NCBI GenBank assembly: GCA_934045075.1
Contig: OW203749.1
Span: 1,426,001 to 1,490,000, forward strand
Direction: 5' to 3'
Length of the DNA stretch: 64,000 bases
Source: Yponomeuta sedellus
Taxonomy: Eukaryota; Arthropoda; Insecta; Lepidoptera; Yponomeutidae
Part shown: one piece after another, positions 21,636 to 36,600 of the stretch
How positions within the stretch are numbered: the stretch's first letter is position 1
Layout of the letters: each line of letters begins with the position of its first letter
Notes under the pieces: generated by a model
The model's database searches: none
Told to the model about the DNA's origin: nothing
The model's input: only the letters and a program-made list of their open reading frames with translations
Position numbers and translations under genes: made by a program

Positions 21636-24600
21636 GTAACGAAGTCCCACTAGTATTCAAGTAGAACGTAAATCTTTCAAGATTCACGGATCCATAGGGA
21701 CCCCGGGGGCGAGTCTCTAAAATGCATAGTTGTTCAATGAGTCATATTAGTCTGGTAATGCTCGTTTCATTTAAACTATCGGTCTAGTGACTAATAGCAT
21801 TGCAATGCCCCTATCGTGATTCGATCTTCTTCATGAGAGATGCCTATTTAAATTGCATGCATTATGGAATGACATTGTACTGCAATTGCTTTGTAGACTA
21901 CCTAATGGGGGCAAATACCAACCATTGTGATGCTTATTTTATTCTATTAAAAAAACTATGTAAAAACTACGTAAGTATTGTTACGGGCTAGGGTTCTGGA
22001 TTTGGATGTAAAACACCAATGACAACTTCTTAGGATTTATTCACGCAGGGTCTGGTCTGCAGGTCTTCACGACACGAAGTCCACACGTAGATTCCGATCG
22101 CAGGTCCAATCGAAGTCCAATAGTATCGCTGAGGTCGTAGGTTATCGCTCGTATCGCAGGTATGTTCGCTCGAAGTTCACTCTTCGCTATTCCAAACGGA
22201 ACTGACAGCGCGCCGCGGCGACCGCTATTTATATCCGCCAGCAAGGATTCTAGAACATTCAAGTACGTACCTACACTCGGTGCACGCGGCAACGACTCTA
22301 GAACAAAGTCCTTGTCAAAGAGATTTGAACCTTATACTAGTCTACATACGAGTCACTATTGCTTGCAGCGTTTTATTGTTTACTAAAACGCAGCATGCGG
22401 CGACTATTCGGTAGGCTTCCAGAAGGCTCTATTCTAGATGGTTCGGGATAGGACCGCGACAGTATTAGACTCTAAGGCCCGGTCTTGTGATACATGCATG
22501 GAGCCGAAGCCAACAGCACTGGGGCCTTTTATACTATTTACTGTATTATTTTTTATTATTTGTTTTGTGCAAGCACTTCCTTCTCAACTACCCACCAACC
22601 TGAAAAGCCATTTCTTTGTACAGAACCAGGCTATATGTAGGAACAATATTTACATCCATGTACATAACTGGCCCTGACGGCCTGGTTGGCGCAGCGGTTT
22701 GGCATGGTGACTGTAACATCGAAAGTCTCGGGGTCGATCCCCAGCCGGGTCAAACTAGGAAAAGAACTTTTCTAGTTTGTCTTGGGTCTTGGATGTTATC
22801 AATGTATTTATTGTATTAAATCTATTGTCAAGTTAGCACATAATTATAACACAAGTAATTTAGTTGTACTTAGTAATGAGATCTGTGTAATATGTCCATG
22901 AATATTTATTTATTGTAACTTATTAGTTACAATTAGTTACCCTCATTATTATGAGGGTAGGTTTCTTGGTACATTACCCAGTTTTTTATGAAGAATAGGT
23001 TTTCTTTAGACTTAGCTAGTAATATAAATCAGTTATTGACCAAAGTCGAAGTGTCACTCCCATGACTGACATTGTCATTGGCAGAAATAGTCGTCCAATC
23101 TAGGACCGATTTGAGTTGCCATTAACTAAAACAAAAAAATAAAAAATAAATCAATTATGTACAAAGAGAAAGGGTATTTTATTTACTGAGTGTTTTAAGA
23201 AATTGTGTTTTTATCAATTGATTGATTGATAGAAGACATTTATTGAAATAAAAATACTAAAATACAAAAACAGAAGTTGCCTTCTGCCAAACCGCATAAC
23301 AGTTTGTTGGCAGATGCTCTTGGTTTAACAATTTAAAGAATTTTTTATGCTGTTAGTTTAATTTTATATACTATAAAAGATGTGCATAATTATATTTTTT
23401 TTTTAATGCACTGACCTAAGGACAGTGCTAAGGACAATTTAAAAACCTACAAGTGATGCAAATTACTTCAGCCAGATGTCGCTGCCTGTACGTAATACAG
23501 AGAATATTGTAAAGAGGTTCGAAATTTCGCTGATGCCGGTGAGTCGCCCATTAGCTCAGTTGGAGCGCTGGCACTAATAGCCAGAGGTCGCGGGTTCGAA
23601 TCCCGGCATGGGTGGAATTTTTAGCTTCTAAATAGGTTTTTAAATTTGTCCTTAGCACTGGTGAGTGCATTAAAAATAAAAATAGTACAAATCAATTTAA
23701 TTAAAAAAAAATGTAAAAATGTAAAAATTGTAAACTAACAGTTTATGCTTTCAAAAAGACGCCTGTCACCTAAGTCATCCGGGACCACGATACTTGCAAA
23801 AGTGCCAGAACGTCGCAAAAAAGTAAAATTAAACGAGTAAGTCCGTGCAAATACAGTTTTTATTATGTACTAGCTGAACCAGCGAACTTCATACCCCCTA
23901 ACAGTCGATTCCTTATTTTTTTTTTTTATTTTTCTCCGTAAAAACCATCTTCATACTTCAAGGACAATTCTAAAAAAAGAATTGGCGAAATCGGTTCAGC
24001 TGCTCTCGAGATTTGCGCTTACCAACACATTCAGCGATTCATTTTTATATTATAGAGATAGTGCTCGTGTTAACCTTAGAAAATACCAAACCAAACAACA
24101 TACGTAATACAGAGAATATTATAAAGAGGTTCGAAATTTCACTGATGCCGGTGAGTCGCCCATTAGCTCAGTTGGAAAGAGCGCTGGCACTGATAGCCAG
24201 AGGTCGCGGGTTCGAATCCCGGAATGGGTGGAATTTTTAGCCTCTTAATAGGTTTTTAGAATCATCATCTTACAAAATTATGCTAGCACAAGAAATAGGT
24301 TACTTAGAGATAATAACAGATTCCCACCTACAGATAAAACGCAATCCTTGTCTCTCAGGTCAGCAGCTGCCGCAAAGTCCCCAGCAGGCTCTGGTGCCGG
24401 CAGGAGTGCGAGCATTGTGTGCCGCCTGCGAGAGAGTGTACCCGAACCAGCCCAATCCACTGCAGGTCACTACGCGGCTTAAATATTGGTGAGCATCATC
24501 ATCGACCCATTACGTTCCCACTGAGAGGCTCTTAGGAGTCTCTCAGGTCTCTTAGGAAAGTATAGGCCAGTGTAGGGCGTAGTTAACTACTTTTTTTGTA

Positions 24601-27600
24601 ATTAGATTACTAAGAGCGATTAAAAGTAGTTAACTACATGTAGTTATGGTTACATGTAGTTAACTACAGTAATCAAACTACTTAAGTAGTTGTTAATTTG
24701 ATTGCTGTAATTATAACTACTTACGATAACTGATTAGCTGAGTTGTAGAAACTTATATTTCCGTTCGTTCGCACAATAGTAGCAAACGGACGTGCACACT
24801 GTCAGACACAATTGAATACACTACCCTGCATGCGTCGCACCAAAAAAAAAACACATGTACCCGACATGCAGAGAGTAAATACTGCGCTCTGACGCGCGCC
24901 ACGCCTTTGTTTTTTTAAAAGGAAGTTTATTCAAAACTTTAGTTATAAAAAGTAATCTTGTGATTGCAACTACAATTTGCAGTTAGTAATCAAAATGTTC
25001 AACTACTTATTGTGATTACTTCATGTAGTTGGTAATCGTGATTATTAACTACTTTATGTAATCGTAGTTAGTAGTTAGATTACATTTTGCCCCACACTGG
25101 TAGGGGCCATACTCCACCACGGGGACCAAGACCGGATTGGTGGACGCTTGCAAGACTAGCGGCTGGTCTTACTGTCAGAAGTTCTCAAGCCAGCCTAACG
25201 CCTCTGACTTGGCTTAACGACTGCCATCTAGCAACGTCAGCCGGCACCAACTCCTTAACGTGCCCTGCGAAGCATGGACCCACTATGCAATGGCTGACCC
25301 CAGCTCAAATGCCACAACAGTGTCATTTCATTTATATTTACATTTCATTTACAAATCACTCGAATTTTCGCAGTATCCATCGTTCTTGTCTAAATTGAAT
25401 AAAAAAAACAATGGAAAGTCGATATTCAAATGTATCACATTTTTCAAAAAAAGAACACCATAGAAACCATTTAAAAAAAGTTTCATTCGAAAACCTCAAA
25501 ACATGAAGATTCTATGTCAATTCAAAGAACCTATTGCAATAAAACGGCAATTTCATACTTTAACCCCTATTAGTACAAAAAATATATTATAAATTGATAA
25601 TAATGCTTTGTGGAGACCGCGACTCGGCAAACGTAGTGTAGGACGCCCTCCGACCAGGTGGGATGACGATCTGCGAAAAACTGCCGGCAGATGCTCGATG
25701 CGGCAAGCTGAAGACAGGGCGCTATGGCGCTCATTAGGGGAGGGCTATGTCCAGCAGTGGACTACATAATATAGCCTGAAGAAGAAGGAGAATGCTTTGC
25801 ATGGAACAAATGGAAGGCTTTTTTATTTTATTTTATTCTGGATCAGTTCATATATTACATATTATGGGCATTACACCCCAATGATGGCACAAAGTGTTGC
25901 GCTCATTAGAGGAGGGCTATGTCCAGCAGTGGACTAGTACAGCCTGACGACGATGTAAATAATACTTTGTGAAATAAGTATGAATTTTTCATTTTATCTA
26001 ATAAAAGTTTAAATTGTTGCATATCGTAACATTGGAAGAAGAACAGGTAAGGTAATCTTTTTTAATAATCACTTTTACAATCATAATTATTTGGAAAAGA
26101 GAAATAACTTCTTTAGCTCATACATCTGTCTCTTTCCAAATTCTTCCAGAGGGAGAGAGAGAGAGAAAAGGTTTTCATTGGATATTGTCTTAAAAAATCT
26201 TTTGTATGCAGATAAGATAATTAATGCACTAACCCGTGCTACGGACAATGCACTAAATTTGAAAACCTATTTAGAGGCTAAAAATTCCACCCATGCCGGG
26301 ACTCGAACCCGCGACCTCTGGCTAACCGTGCCAGCGCTCTCCCAACTGAGCCAATGGGCGACCGCCGGCATCAGTTAAATTACCTCTTTACAATGCTCTC
26401 TACTATTACGTACAAGCAGCAACATCTGGCTGAAGTAATTTGCATCACTTGCAGCCCCTGATAAGATTAGATAATAATATTCTTTAATGTACACTGGAAA
26501 AAAACAAAATCACACTCCCGGCTGGGTGACTACACTGTCAGGACAATACGTTACAGTAGCTATACCACTCTCCAACTGTGAAGGAAAACATCGTGAGGAA
26601 ACCCTATTGTCTGGAGTTTTGACATAACTCAGCATTTGCTATGTACAGTGGTCTAGATATGAGGTTAAGTGCAGGACTTACAGGCTAAGGGCCGATAACT
26701 GAATTGAGAATTTCCCTAAGTAAATTTCCTTAAGTACAGTAATACACATCATGAAAGTCCCTTCGGGAATCTACGTTCGCGCAGACTAGGAAGAAGTGTA
26801 ACGAAAGTACCCGAAGCTATAAGTACATTCAACCATCTTTAACAGATCCGGTTAAGGTGCAGAATTGATTGCCGCAGTAGCGCTACCTATTTCGCTCACG
26901 CTAATATTGCCAAACTAATAGTCACCTGCATCGATGACGTTGAATCAACCAATAGCAACAAAGGCGCGCGGCCTGCCATAAAATGAAACTATCTGATTGG
27001 TCGATCAACTTGGCGCACATCCAAAATTTGGTCATCTGCGCAGGTACATCTGAGAGACCTATTTCTTGTGTAGCACTGTACAGTCTGTTAGCTTTTAGAA
27101 TATAATCGGATAGAATCGGATATATACGTGTAATAGTAATATCGGAACTAATTTCAACACTTAGGGCGAGATAAATAGTCGTTGCTTAGCCCAAGTCCGT
27201 ACTCAAGCTTCCCTAAGCATTACTTCAGGCTAACTTAGCTAAGTATCAAAGTAGACGTTTGCTTACCTAAGCATGTTCTTAGGCCAATGCTAAGAATTAG
27301 TCTGGGTTTCGCGACTTAGAGAGTGCCAAAGTACTGTCTATGATAGACAAATCGATTCTTAAGCAAGTGCTTTCGCTAAGACTTGTTCTTAGAAGCGCTT
27401 CTCAGAACGCTTCTAAGAACGAGTCGGACTTGGGCTAAGCAACGACTATTTATCTCGCCCTTAATTTCGAAATCGGAACGAAAATAGTGAAGAAAATTTT
27501 TATGCAGAGTAGGAAGTAGTATTGCACTCGTGTGCTTTCGGTGAAAACCGAACCCTACTCTAGAGCCCGAGGTATATTCTAAAAGCTTCTTCTCAGGTTA

Positions 27601-30600
27601 TTTCTCCGTTCCTCCCGCTATCTTTATTTTAACACCCAATGCTAAGGTTGACTGGAAGAGATCTCTGTTAGAGATAAGTTCGCTTTTGAAACAAAGGACA
27701 TTGTCCACTTTGTATGGGCGATTTGGCCAAACGTGAACAGTCAATTGAACTAAAACTAAGTAGTAGGTTTTGTAGTATTTTTTTTTTATTTATTTATTTC
27801 AGATAACATAGATCCATTTGGTTAATAGTACTTATTAGGCACAGTAAAAATAACACAGTTTGATTAGTGGCTTAAAAGTATGAGTAAAAGCCAAAGTAGT
27901 AATAAAACAAACAATATTCACGAGAAGCAAAGAAACAGCAAAAACATTGAATGAATGAATCGTTTTGTTTTTTTAACCGGTGACAATCACAATATTCAAA
28001 CAACTTTTTTTTTGTCTAGTGTTGCCATAAATAAATATTTTACCCTCAAATCGAGATTATTTCTTTTAATCATTTTATCACACCAATAATTGAATACGAC
28101 ATATCTAGCAAGTATTCTAATGCCGTTGCATTAGTGTGCATTATTTTTTACCCAAATAAAACGCGATGCATTAGAAACTTTAAATTGTTTTCTGTGCAAT
28201 TTGTATTCCTTAAATTGCAATACTGAAATAAAAATCAAGGCTGGTTGACGAAATAAAGACTGGATTTGAGATAAAATTCTTATTAGTTTGTAACTGTTTA
28301 AAATGTCGATTGATACAACGAGATAAGCAAAAATATTCGTTTTGAAATTAATTATAATCAGGGGTTATTTCGATTTTTCTCTTATATTCTGTCCACGTTT
28401 GGCCCAAAATGGACAATGTCCTTTCATGTAATGCTATTTCGAATTTACTATTTGCAATAAAGAATATATATAAAGCTAACAGACTGTAACTTTCTGTCCC
28501 GCTCTTTTCTGAGTAATTCCAAGAGACGGTTACAACTACAGTTAAGTATTACTTAGCAGAATTCTCAATTCAGAAATTGGCCCTTAGGGTCTGTTTCACA
28601 TTCTGCAGATAAAGTTTCGGATATGCTATCCGCAACCAGGGCTAGCGTTCTAAATTTGAAGCCATAAACGAACACACGCAATATAGGAAAAAAATATTTA
28701 AATTTAGAACAAACGGTAGCCCTGGTTGCGGATAGCTTATCTGGAACTTTATTTGAACATTGTGAAACAGGGGCTAAGGGCCTGTTTCACAATCTGCAAA
28801 TAAAGTTCCGGATAAGCTATCCGCAAACAAGGCAGCCGTTTGTTCTAAATTTGGAGCCATAAAGAAACACACGCAATAAAGGAATATTTATTTAAATTTA
28901 GTACAAACGGCAGCCCTGGTTGCTTATCCTTATCCGAAACTTTATTTGCAGATTGTGAAACAGGCCCTAAGTCTCAGCCGACACTCACTTTTATCTGTCG
29001 AATAATTTTGAAGTTAATTTTAATTGACGGTGTATTCCCAGGTTGGGTGGCACGGATCCCCTGGACTACATCAGCATGTATTGGAATGACGGCGACCCAG
29101 CACAGAACATACCGCCACATTGGCACTATGTCAGGTAAGAATCACTAATAAACATATTAACACGGTGAGCGATTTCAACCCTTGTATGACAGCGCGTGTC
29201 TCTCTGGTGACCCCGTGCGCTCACATAATGCCGTGGAGGGTCGAGTGCCCAGGTAGCCTGGCGATTCGGCTTCTGCTAGCGTGATAACTGAACTAATTCT
29301 TTATAAGTTACCCTCTCACTCGAAACATAAGCTCAGCAAACTTGTCTGCTTTATTTTTCTTTTTGATATTTTATATTGATTTTAACATGACTGTGTTGAA
29401 CTTAAGGTGCAACAATCTGCAATTATGTACATGTATGAATTATGTACAATAAACGTAATCTAACTAGATCTAAGAAATCTGCAATTATGCACATTGTACA
29501 TACGACTACGAATGTGCCTGACTACCCATAGCACAGGGTATCCTAGTTTGGGAGCCAGGACAAATACTGTAACTTTTGGTACCTAATAAACGTATTTCAT
29601 TTCACTGTTGGAGTAAACGTGTTCTTGAGTGGAGACCGCGACTCGGCAAACGTAGTGTAGGACGCCCTCCGACCAGGTGGGATGACGAGTTGCGAAAAAC
29701 TGCAGGCAGATGCTGGATGCGGCAAGCTGAAGACAGATCGCTATGGCGCTCATTAGGGGAGGACTATGTCCAGCAGTGGACTACATAATATAGCCTGAAG
29801 AAGAAGAAGATGTCCCGACTGCTGGTGCACGGGTCTCTTCCTGCATCGCAGGCAGATTAGGCCATACTCCACCCCGGGAGCCAAGGCGGGTTGCTGAAGG
29901 ATTGTAAGACAGCGACGGCCATTACGTGACAGCCGGCACCAACGGCTTAACTTGTCTTGGGAAGCAAGGAAACGCTCCAAAATGTTCTAGATTTTGAAAT
30001 GGACACCTAGTTTGAATTTTAAAGTTCATTAAGTCGCAGTTAATAATAACAATAATATAATAATAATATTCATGGATATATTACACAGATCTCGTTAGCC
30101 CTATACTAAATACAACTAAATGACTTGTGTTATAGGTGCTAACTCGACGATAGATTTAATACAATAAATACATAGATGAAATCCAAGACCCGAGACAAAC
30201 TAGTAAAGTTCGTTTCCTAGTTTGACCCGGCCGGGGATCGAACCCGAGACCTTCGGTCTTACAGTCAGCGTGCCGAACCGCTGCGCCACCGAGGCCGTCA
30301 GATGGTTCGCGATAGGACCGCGACAGTATTAAATGATGTCGCAAAAGAGTCTCAATACTTATTCTACGTCACTCCACAGCTTCGGCCTCTCAGACCTGCA
30401 CGGGGACGGGCGAGTCCATCCTCCGGCGCCCGAGGCCGGCGCCGGCGCCCCGCGGGTCTCCGGCGCCGGCTTCGAGCTGACATTCCGGCTGGCCGCTGCG
30501 AGCCGAGCCGCGCCGCCCGCCCTCTGGCCCGCCGCCCTCCTGCAGGCGCTGGCACGATACGTTTTTACCACTGGTGAGTGCAGTCTTCTACTCTCTTACA

Positions 30601-33600
30601 GTATACTCCTACTAGTCTCTTACTTGTGTTCTAGGTGCTAACGCGACGATATATCGTTTAATACAATAAATACATAGACAACGCATCGTCATGAGAGTGT
30701 CTCAGCTTGAACTACCGCTCGAAGCATTTTTCCAATCACTTTCGTGCTTTGCAAGGCACGTTGAACCGTTGGTAGCGGCTGTCATGTAATGGCAGTCGTT
30801 AAGCCATGTCAGAGGCCTCAAGGGCGGCTTGATTAATCCAGACTTGGCCAACGTTAAAGTATGGCCTAACCTTGCTGCGATGCAGGAAGAGACCCGTGCC
30901 CCAGCGGTGAGGACATACAAAAGAATTATCGAAATTACCCGGACTGGTAGCTTAAACTAAACCTTCGCCTGTTTGATTGTATTCTTTTTTGTTGCACTAA
31001 CCGGTGCTAAGGACGATTTTACAAACCTATTTAGAGGCTAAAAATTCCACCCATGGAATTCGAACCCATGTAGTTATGGTTACATGTAGTTAACTACAGT
31101 AATCAAACTACATTAAGTCGTTGTTAATTTAATCGCGGTAATTGCTGTAATCATAACTACTTATGATTACTGGTTAGCTGAGTTGTAAAAACTTATATTT
31201 CCGTTCGTTCGCACAATAGTAGCGAACGGACGTGCACACTGTGCACAATTAAATACACTACACTGCATGCGTCGCACCAAAAAAAAAAAAACACATGTAC
31301 CCGACATGTAGGGAGTAGATAGTGCGCTCTGACTACCTACGTAGCAAACGACAAGTCGATACATGAACGACACGCGCGCCACGCCTTTGTTTTTTATACG
31401 TAAGTTTATTTAAAAATGTAGTTATAAAAAGTAATCTTGTAATCGTGATTGCAACTTCAATTTGCAGTAAGTAATCGAAATGTTAACTACTTATTCTGAT
31501 TACTTCATGTAGTTTGTAATCGTGGTTATTTACTGCTTTATGTAATTGTAGCTAGTAGTTAGATTACACTTTGCCTCACACTGCTTACAGGCAGCGACAC
31601 AGTAGTAAGAGCACTGGCACGGTTAGCCAGAGGTCGCGGGTTCGAGCCCCGGCATGGGTGGAATTTTCAACCTCTAAATAGGTTCTTCGCCTATTTGTTC
31701 CATCGTCTATTTTTGTAACAAATAAATGAAATGAAATGAAATGAAATGAAATGAAATGAGATGAGATGAGATGAGATGAGAGGAGAGGAGAGGAGAGGAG
31801 ATAAGAGGAGAGGAGATGAGAGGAGATGAGAGGAGATGAGAGGAGAGGAGAGGAGAGGAGATGAGAGGAGAGGAGATGAGAGGAGAGGAGATGAGATGAG
31901 ATGAATATACTTTATTGCACACCAGCAATTACAATGTAGAAAATAAGAAATAAAAATTCTATTCTATCATTCTACTCTCCAGGCAACAAGCTATGCGCGG
32001 GCGACCACGTGTCTTGGCACGCTCCGCTCGACGCTACCGCCCCCGACTGTCGCTTGCGGCACCTTCTCGTGGCCGCCGACCCTCAACTAGCGACAGAAAA
32101 TACGCCGCACGGGACTGTGGCCTTCTTGCAGGTTTGTTAATTGTTTTTTCTTTACTATTATATTGGCCTTTTTGCATCTACTTAATGAGATGATTTATAC
32201 AGCGTCCAGTGGTATCTTCACTCACACTAGATGGGTGAAGGGACCACTCCGACGCTGTAGTGCCTGGGACATGGTTTTATAGATGGTGTAGGCTTGCCCA
32301 GCACCTATACCATCCTGGCAGCTTAATCGGCCTAGCCCACAGGAAAGACTAGTCAATACGTGCGCAGCCAACCAAGCCGCGGGTTTCCTCACGATGTTTT
32401 CCTTCACGGTTAGCGTATGGTATTGCGACTACAAATTCGCAAATGTACGTAACTTCGAAATTAAACAAAGTCATTGGTACATGCCCGCACTGGGGATCGA
32501 ACCTGGGGCTCTCGCTTGCGAGACCATGGTTCTACCCACTGAGCTACTACCGCTATATTTACTATAAAAACAACATATTTAGATAGATAGATGGAGAAAC
32601 TGGGGGAAACCCAGTTTCTCGTACACTAACAATCTGTTAATCTACTGTTAACAGCTCTCAAATTAAGTAAGTCGCCCATTAGCTCAGTTGGAAGAGCGCT
32701 GGCACGGTTAGCCAGAGGTCGCGGGTTCGAGTCCCGGCATGGGTGGAATTTTTTGCCCCTAAATAGGTTTTTTTTAAATTGTCCTTAGCACGGGTTAGTG
32801 GATTAAAAAGAATATAAGCTGTCAAATGTTTTTTTTTGTATGCACTTTGGCCAACTAATAGCTGTTAACAGTAGATTAACGGCTTGTTAGTGTACCAGAA
32901 AACGAGGCTAAAGCACACTAATATTTTAAAAACCTATTTAGAGGCTAAAATTCCACCCATGCCGGGATTCGAACCCGCGACCTCTGTCTATCCGTGCCAG
33001 CGCTCTCCGAACTGAGCTAATGGGCGACTCACCGGCATCAGTGAAATTTCGAACCTCCGGGTAGTTTTTAATTACTTTCTTCGATATACGATGTCAACCC
33101 TTGTGGTTCCCCACTGCTGGGGCATGGGTCTCTTCCTGCATCGCAGGAAGGTTAGGCCGTACTCCACCACGATTGGTGGATTCGAAGTCCGGATTGGTGA
33201 AGGATGGAGGTGGATTATTTCCTTATCGTCGTTATCGACCCTTGTATGTCCCCACTGCTGGGGCTCGGGTCTCTTCCTGCATCGCAGGAAGGTTAGGCCG
33301 TACTCCACCATGTTTACTTAATGAACGTCAAAATTGTTAGTTTCAAAATTAATATACTCCACATTTATTATTTTCAAAACATGTTAACTTAATTAACAGA
33401 GGTTTCAACTTAAGTTTACAGGCTGTTACCTTTTAGAATATACCTCGTGCTCTAGAGTAGGCTTCGTTAATTGGACTGCTGGATAATGTTAGCTGAATGT
33501 CAGTTATGGTAATTGCATAAATTGTAAAAAGATAACTAGGATAGAAAATTTATAGGGCAATATAAAAAACCTATTTAGAGGCTAAAAATTTCATCCATGC

Positions 33601-36600
33601 CGGGATTCGAACCCGCAACCTCTGGCTATCCGTGCCAGCGCTCTACCAATTGAGCCAATGGGCGACTCACCGGCAACAGTGAAATTTTGAACCTCTTTAT
33701 ACTATTCTCTGTATTACGTACAGGCAGCGACATCTGGCTTAAGCAAATTGCATTACTTACAGCCCCGACTACCTACTTTGCAGTCAGGTTTAACATCGGA
33801 ACGATATCACTGTACCCACATGATTATACTATTTTTATTTTTAATGCACTAACCCGTGCTAAGGACAAATTTAAAAACCTATTTAGAGGCTAAAAATTTC
33901 ACCCACGCCATTTATAGGGCAATGTCAGTTACGATAGTTGCATAAATTGTGAATAGATTAGTAAGATTGAAAATAGTAAATTGTCCATTGGTGTCAACTA
34001 TTTTAGTTGTTAAATAAATGTATTATTATAAGTATGTATATGAATACATATAGGTAGGTATATAAAGACACAGTGATCATAGTTAGTGTTACTATGCGCT
34101 TGGTACCTTCAGCGACTTTCCGTCTGTCCGTAAGGTTGTCTGGAATAAATTGCTTTTAGCAATAAGGCCGCCAATTGTACTTTGTATCTTTAAATGTTTT
34201 ATAATTTAAAAACCTATTTAGTAAATAAATAAAATATTATGTATGTCAGGAAAAATATTAGCAACTTTAAAACTGCAGGTATAAAAACCTATTTAGAGGC
34301 TAAAAATTTCACCCATGCCGGGATTCGAATCCGCAACCTCTGGCTATCCGTGCCAGCGCTCTACCAATTGAGCCAATGGGCGACTCACCGGCATCAGTGA
34401 AATTTCGAACCTCTTTACACTATTCTCTGTATTACGTACAGGCAGCGACATCTGGCTTAAGCAAATTGCATCACTTACAGCCCCGACTACCTACTTTGCA
34501 GTTAGGTTTTACATCGGAACGATATCACTGTACCCACATGATTACACTATTTTTATTTTTAATGCACTAACCCGTGCTAAGGACAAATTTAAAAACCTAT
34601 TTAGAGGCTAAAAATTTCACCCATGCCGGGATTCGAACCCGCAACCTCTGGCTATCCGCGCCAGCGCTCTACCAATTGAGCCAATGGGTTTTTTAATTTG
34701 TTCCTTAGCACGGGTTAGTGCATTAAAAATAAAAATAGTATAATAATGTTTTATAATATGTGCTCTGGTGTACAATAGAGAATATTGTTATCTTATCTTG
34801 TGTGACGTGTTCGGCGACTAGGAACGGAGAAGTTCAACTGGGGAACCAGTTCAGGGGTATCGAGAATACCAGATAGACCAGAATAACATCATTATATTTC
34901 GCTTTTAGTGTATTTATGTACGTGTCGCTTTTAGATGGTCGGATGCACCAGTCGCGAACTGCGCGCAGCTCAGCGGGGATCCGGCTTTGACGTACTGCGG
35001 GCGATGGCGAGAGATCCCAGGTATTTTCACTTCTCTTTTTAGTAAGGGGCTTGATATGAGTAGAAAAAAATCGCTACATCCACTTTGGTACCAGGGCTTT
35101 TTGGTAACCAGTTACCAAAGAAGAATTTATGTTCGCTGTTTTGTAACCAGTTATAAAATAAGAATTTTTCCTGATTCGTTAATTAAAATAATTTCTTTTC
35201 CGTAACCAATGAAATACAAAAGAACATTGATTTAACTTTTACCATCACAACTGTCCGACTGTGGAACGATCTTCCTCTATCAATGACGCGCTCGCCGTCC
35301 CATGCTATATTTGGGTGTTTTCTCTGGTCCCATTATTCGTCATCAATGGGTCCACGAGGGATAAACTATTTCTCGTGGTCCCGTTAATTAATATGATGCC
35401 TCCTGTATAAGAACTTTCACTGGCTTGTCGCGTTCAGCGCCACGTTTGTCTCCTTCTCCCTTTGCTCCAGGAGGGATACAGATCCTTCTTCCGTTGCTCA
35501 TACAACTTTCCTGAATTAAGTTTTACTGTTACATTTTGAAAAAGAAAGTACTGGGATTGCATGAGGTCATGGGTAACTTATTGTATAGTTTATTAGTTAA
35601 ACACAGATAAAGTCCGGCGGGCTTATTACGTATCTTGAAATGACAAGCAACAGGCAAAAATTGCGCAATATCTGCTGTCAAAGTCAAATTTTGTATTACC
35701 GACTGGCAACGCGACAGCAACAAGCTCAAAAAAATCGATCGCAACGCCATCTGCAAAGCGACAGCGACCGGGGAACTAAAAATGCATTTTTTGTCGTTTG
35801 GCTGTGACGGTTTGGTATTACCACAGAACAATTAAATCAAGGTATTACGTAGCACTATTTGACAGCGATCGACAGCAGATTGAAATGTCAAACGGCGATT
35901 TTTGAACAACAACTAAAGTGGTGTCTGCAAGGCAGTTGCTATGTGGTTGCTATTCGTTTGCTTACTTTATAAACTGTTTACTTTAAAAATATCTCGGATC
36001 ATGGCCATTCATGGCTGACATCGTCATGGGAAAGCGATACTGAAATACGAGTGCGTATCGAAATTGCCCCGAGCTTCATTTAAATTGTGTTCTGTGTTCA
36101 TTTATGACGTTGAGTAAAGTACTGTGCTTTCGGCAACTCTCCATCAAACTCCGCAATAAGATCCTGCATTGTTATATATGGCCTGTCGTTCTTTACGGAT
36201 GCGAGTCATGGACCGTAAAGAAAGAACTCAAAAAAGACTCGCGCCTTTCGAGATGTGGTGCTACCGACGAAAGTTCCGGATCAGCTGGACCGAAAGTCAC
36301 CAACGTTAGAGGTCCTTAGACGGATGGACACGAAGGAGGATCTTGTCCGCACGATCAAGCAGCGGAAAGTAGCTTACTTAGGCCATGTGCTGCGATGCAG
36401 TAAATACCAATTACTGCAGACTATTTTGATGGGCAAGGTGGAAGGAAAGAGAAGGCCGGGCAGGATGTCATGGTTGTGCAACATCAAGGAGTGAACCAGT
36501 GTTAAAATTGCGGAGGAGCTGTTCAGAATTGCACTGAACAGAGATCGCTGTAAAGAGCTGACTGCCAACCTCCAGTAATGGAGAGGCACTTTAAGAAGAA

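Noticed and set aside
30302..30641. Overlapping 91- and 102-codon plus-strand ORFs, plus two minus-strand ORFs
   Set aside because: High GC leaves several frames open. Only the spliced frame 30380-30573 matches Su(fu); the rest are shadows.
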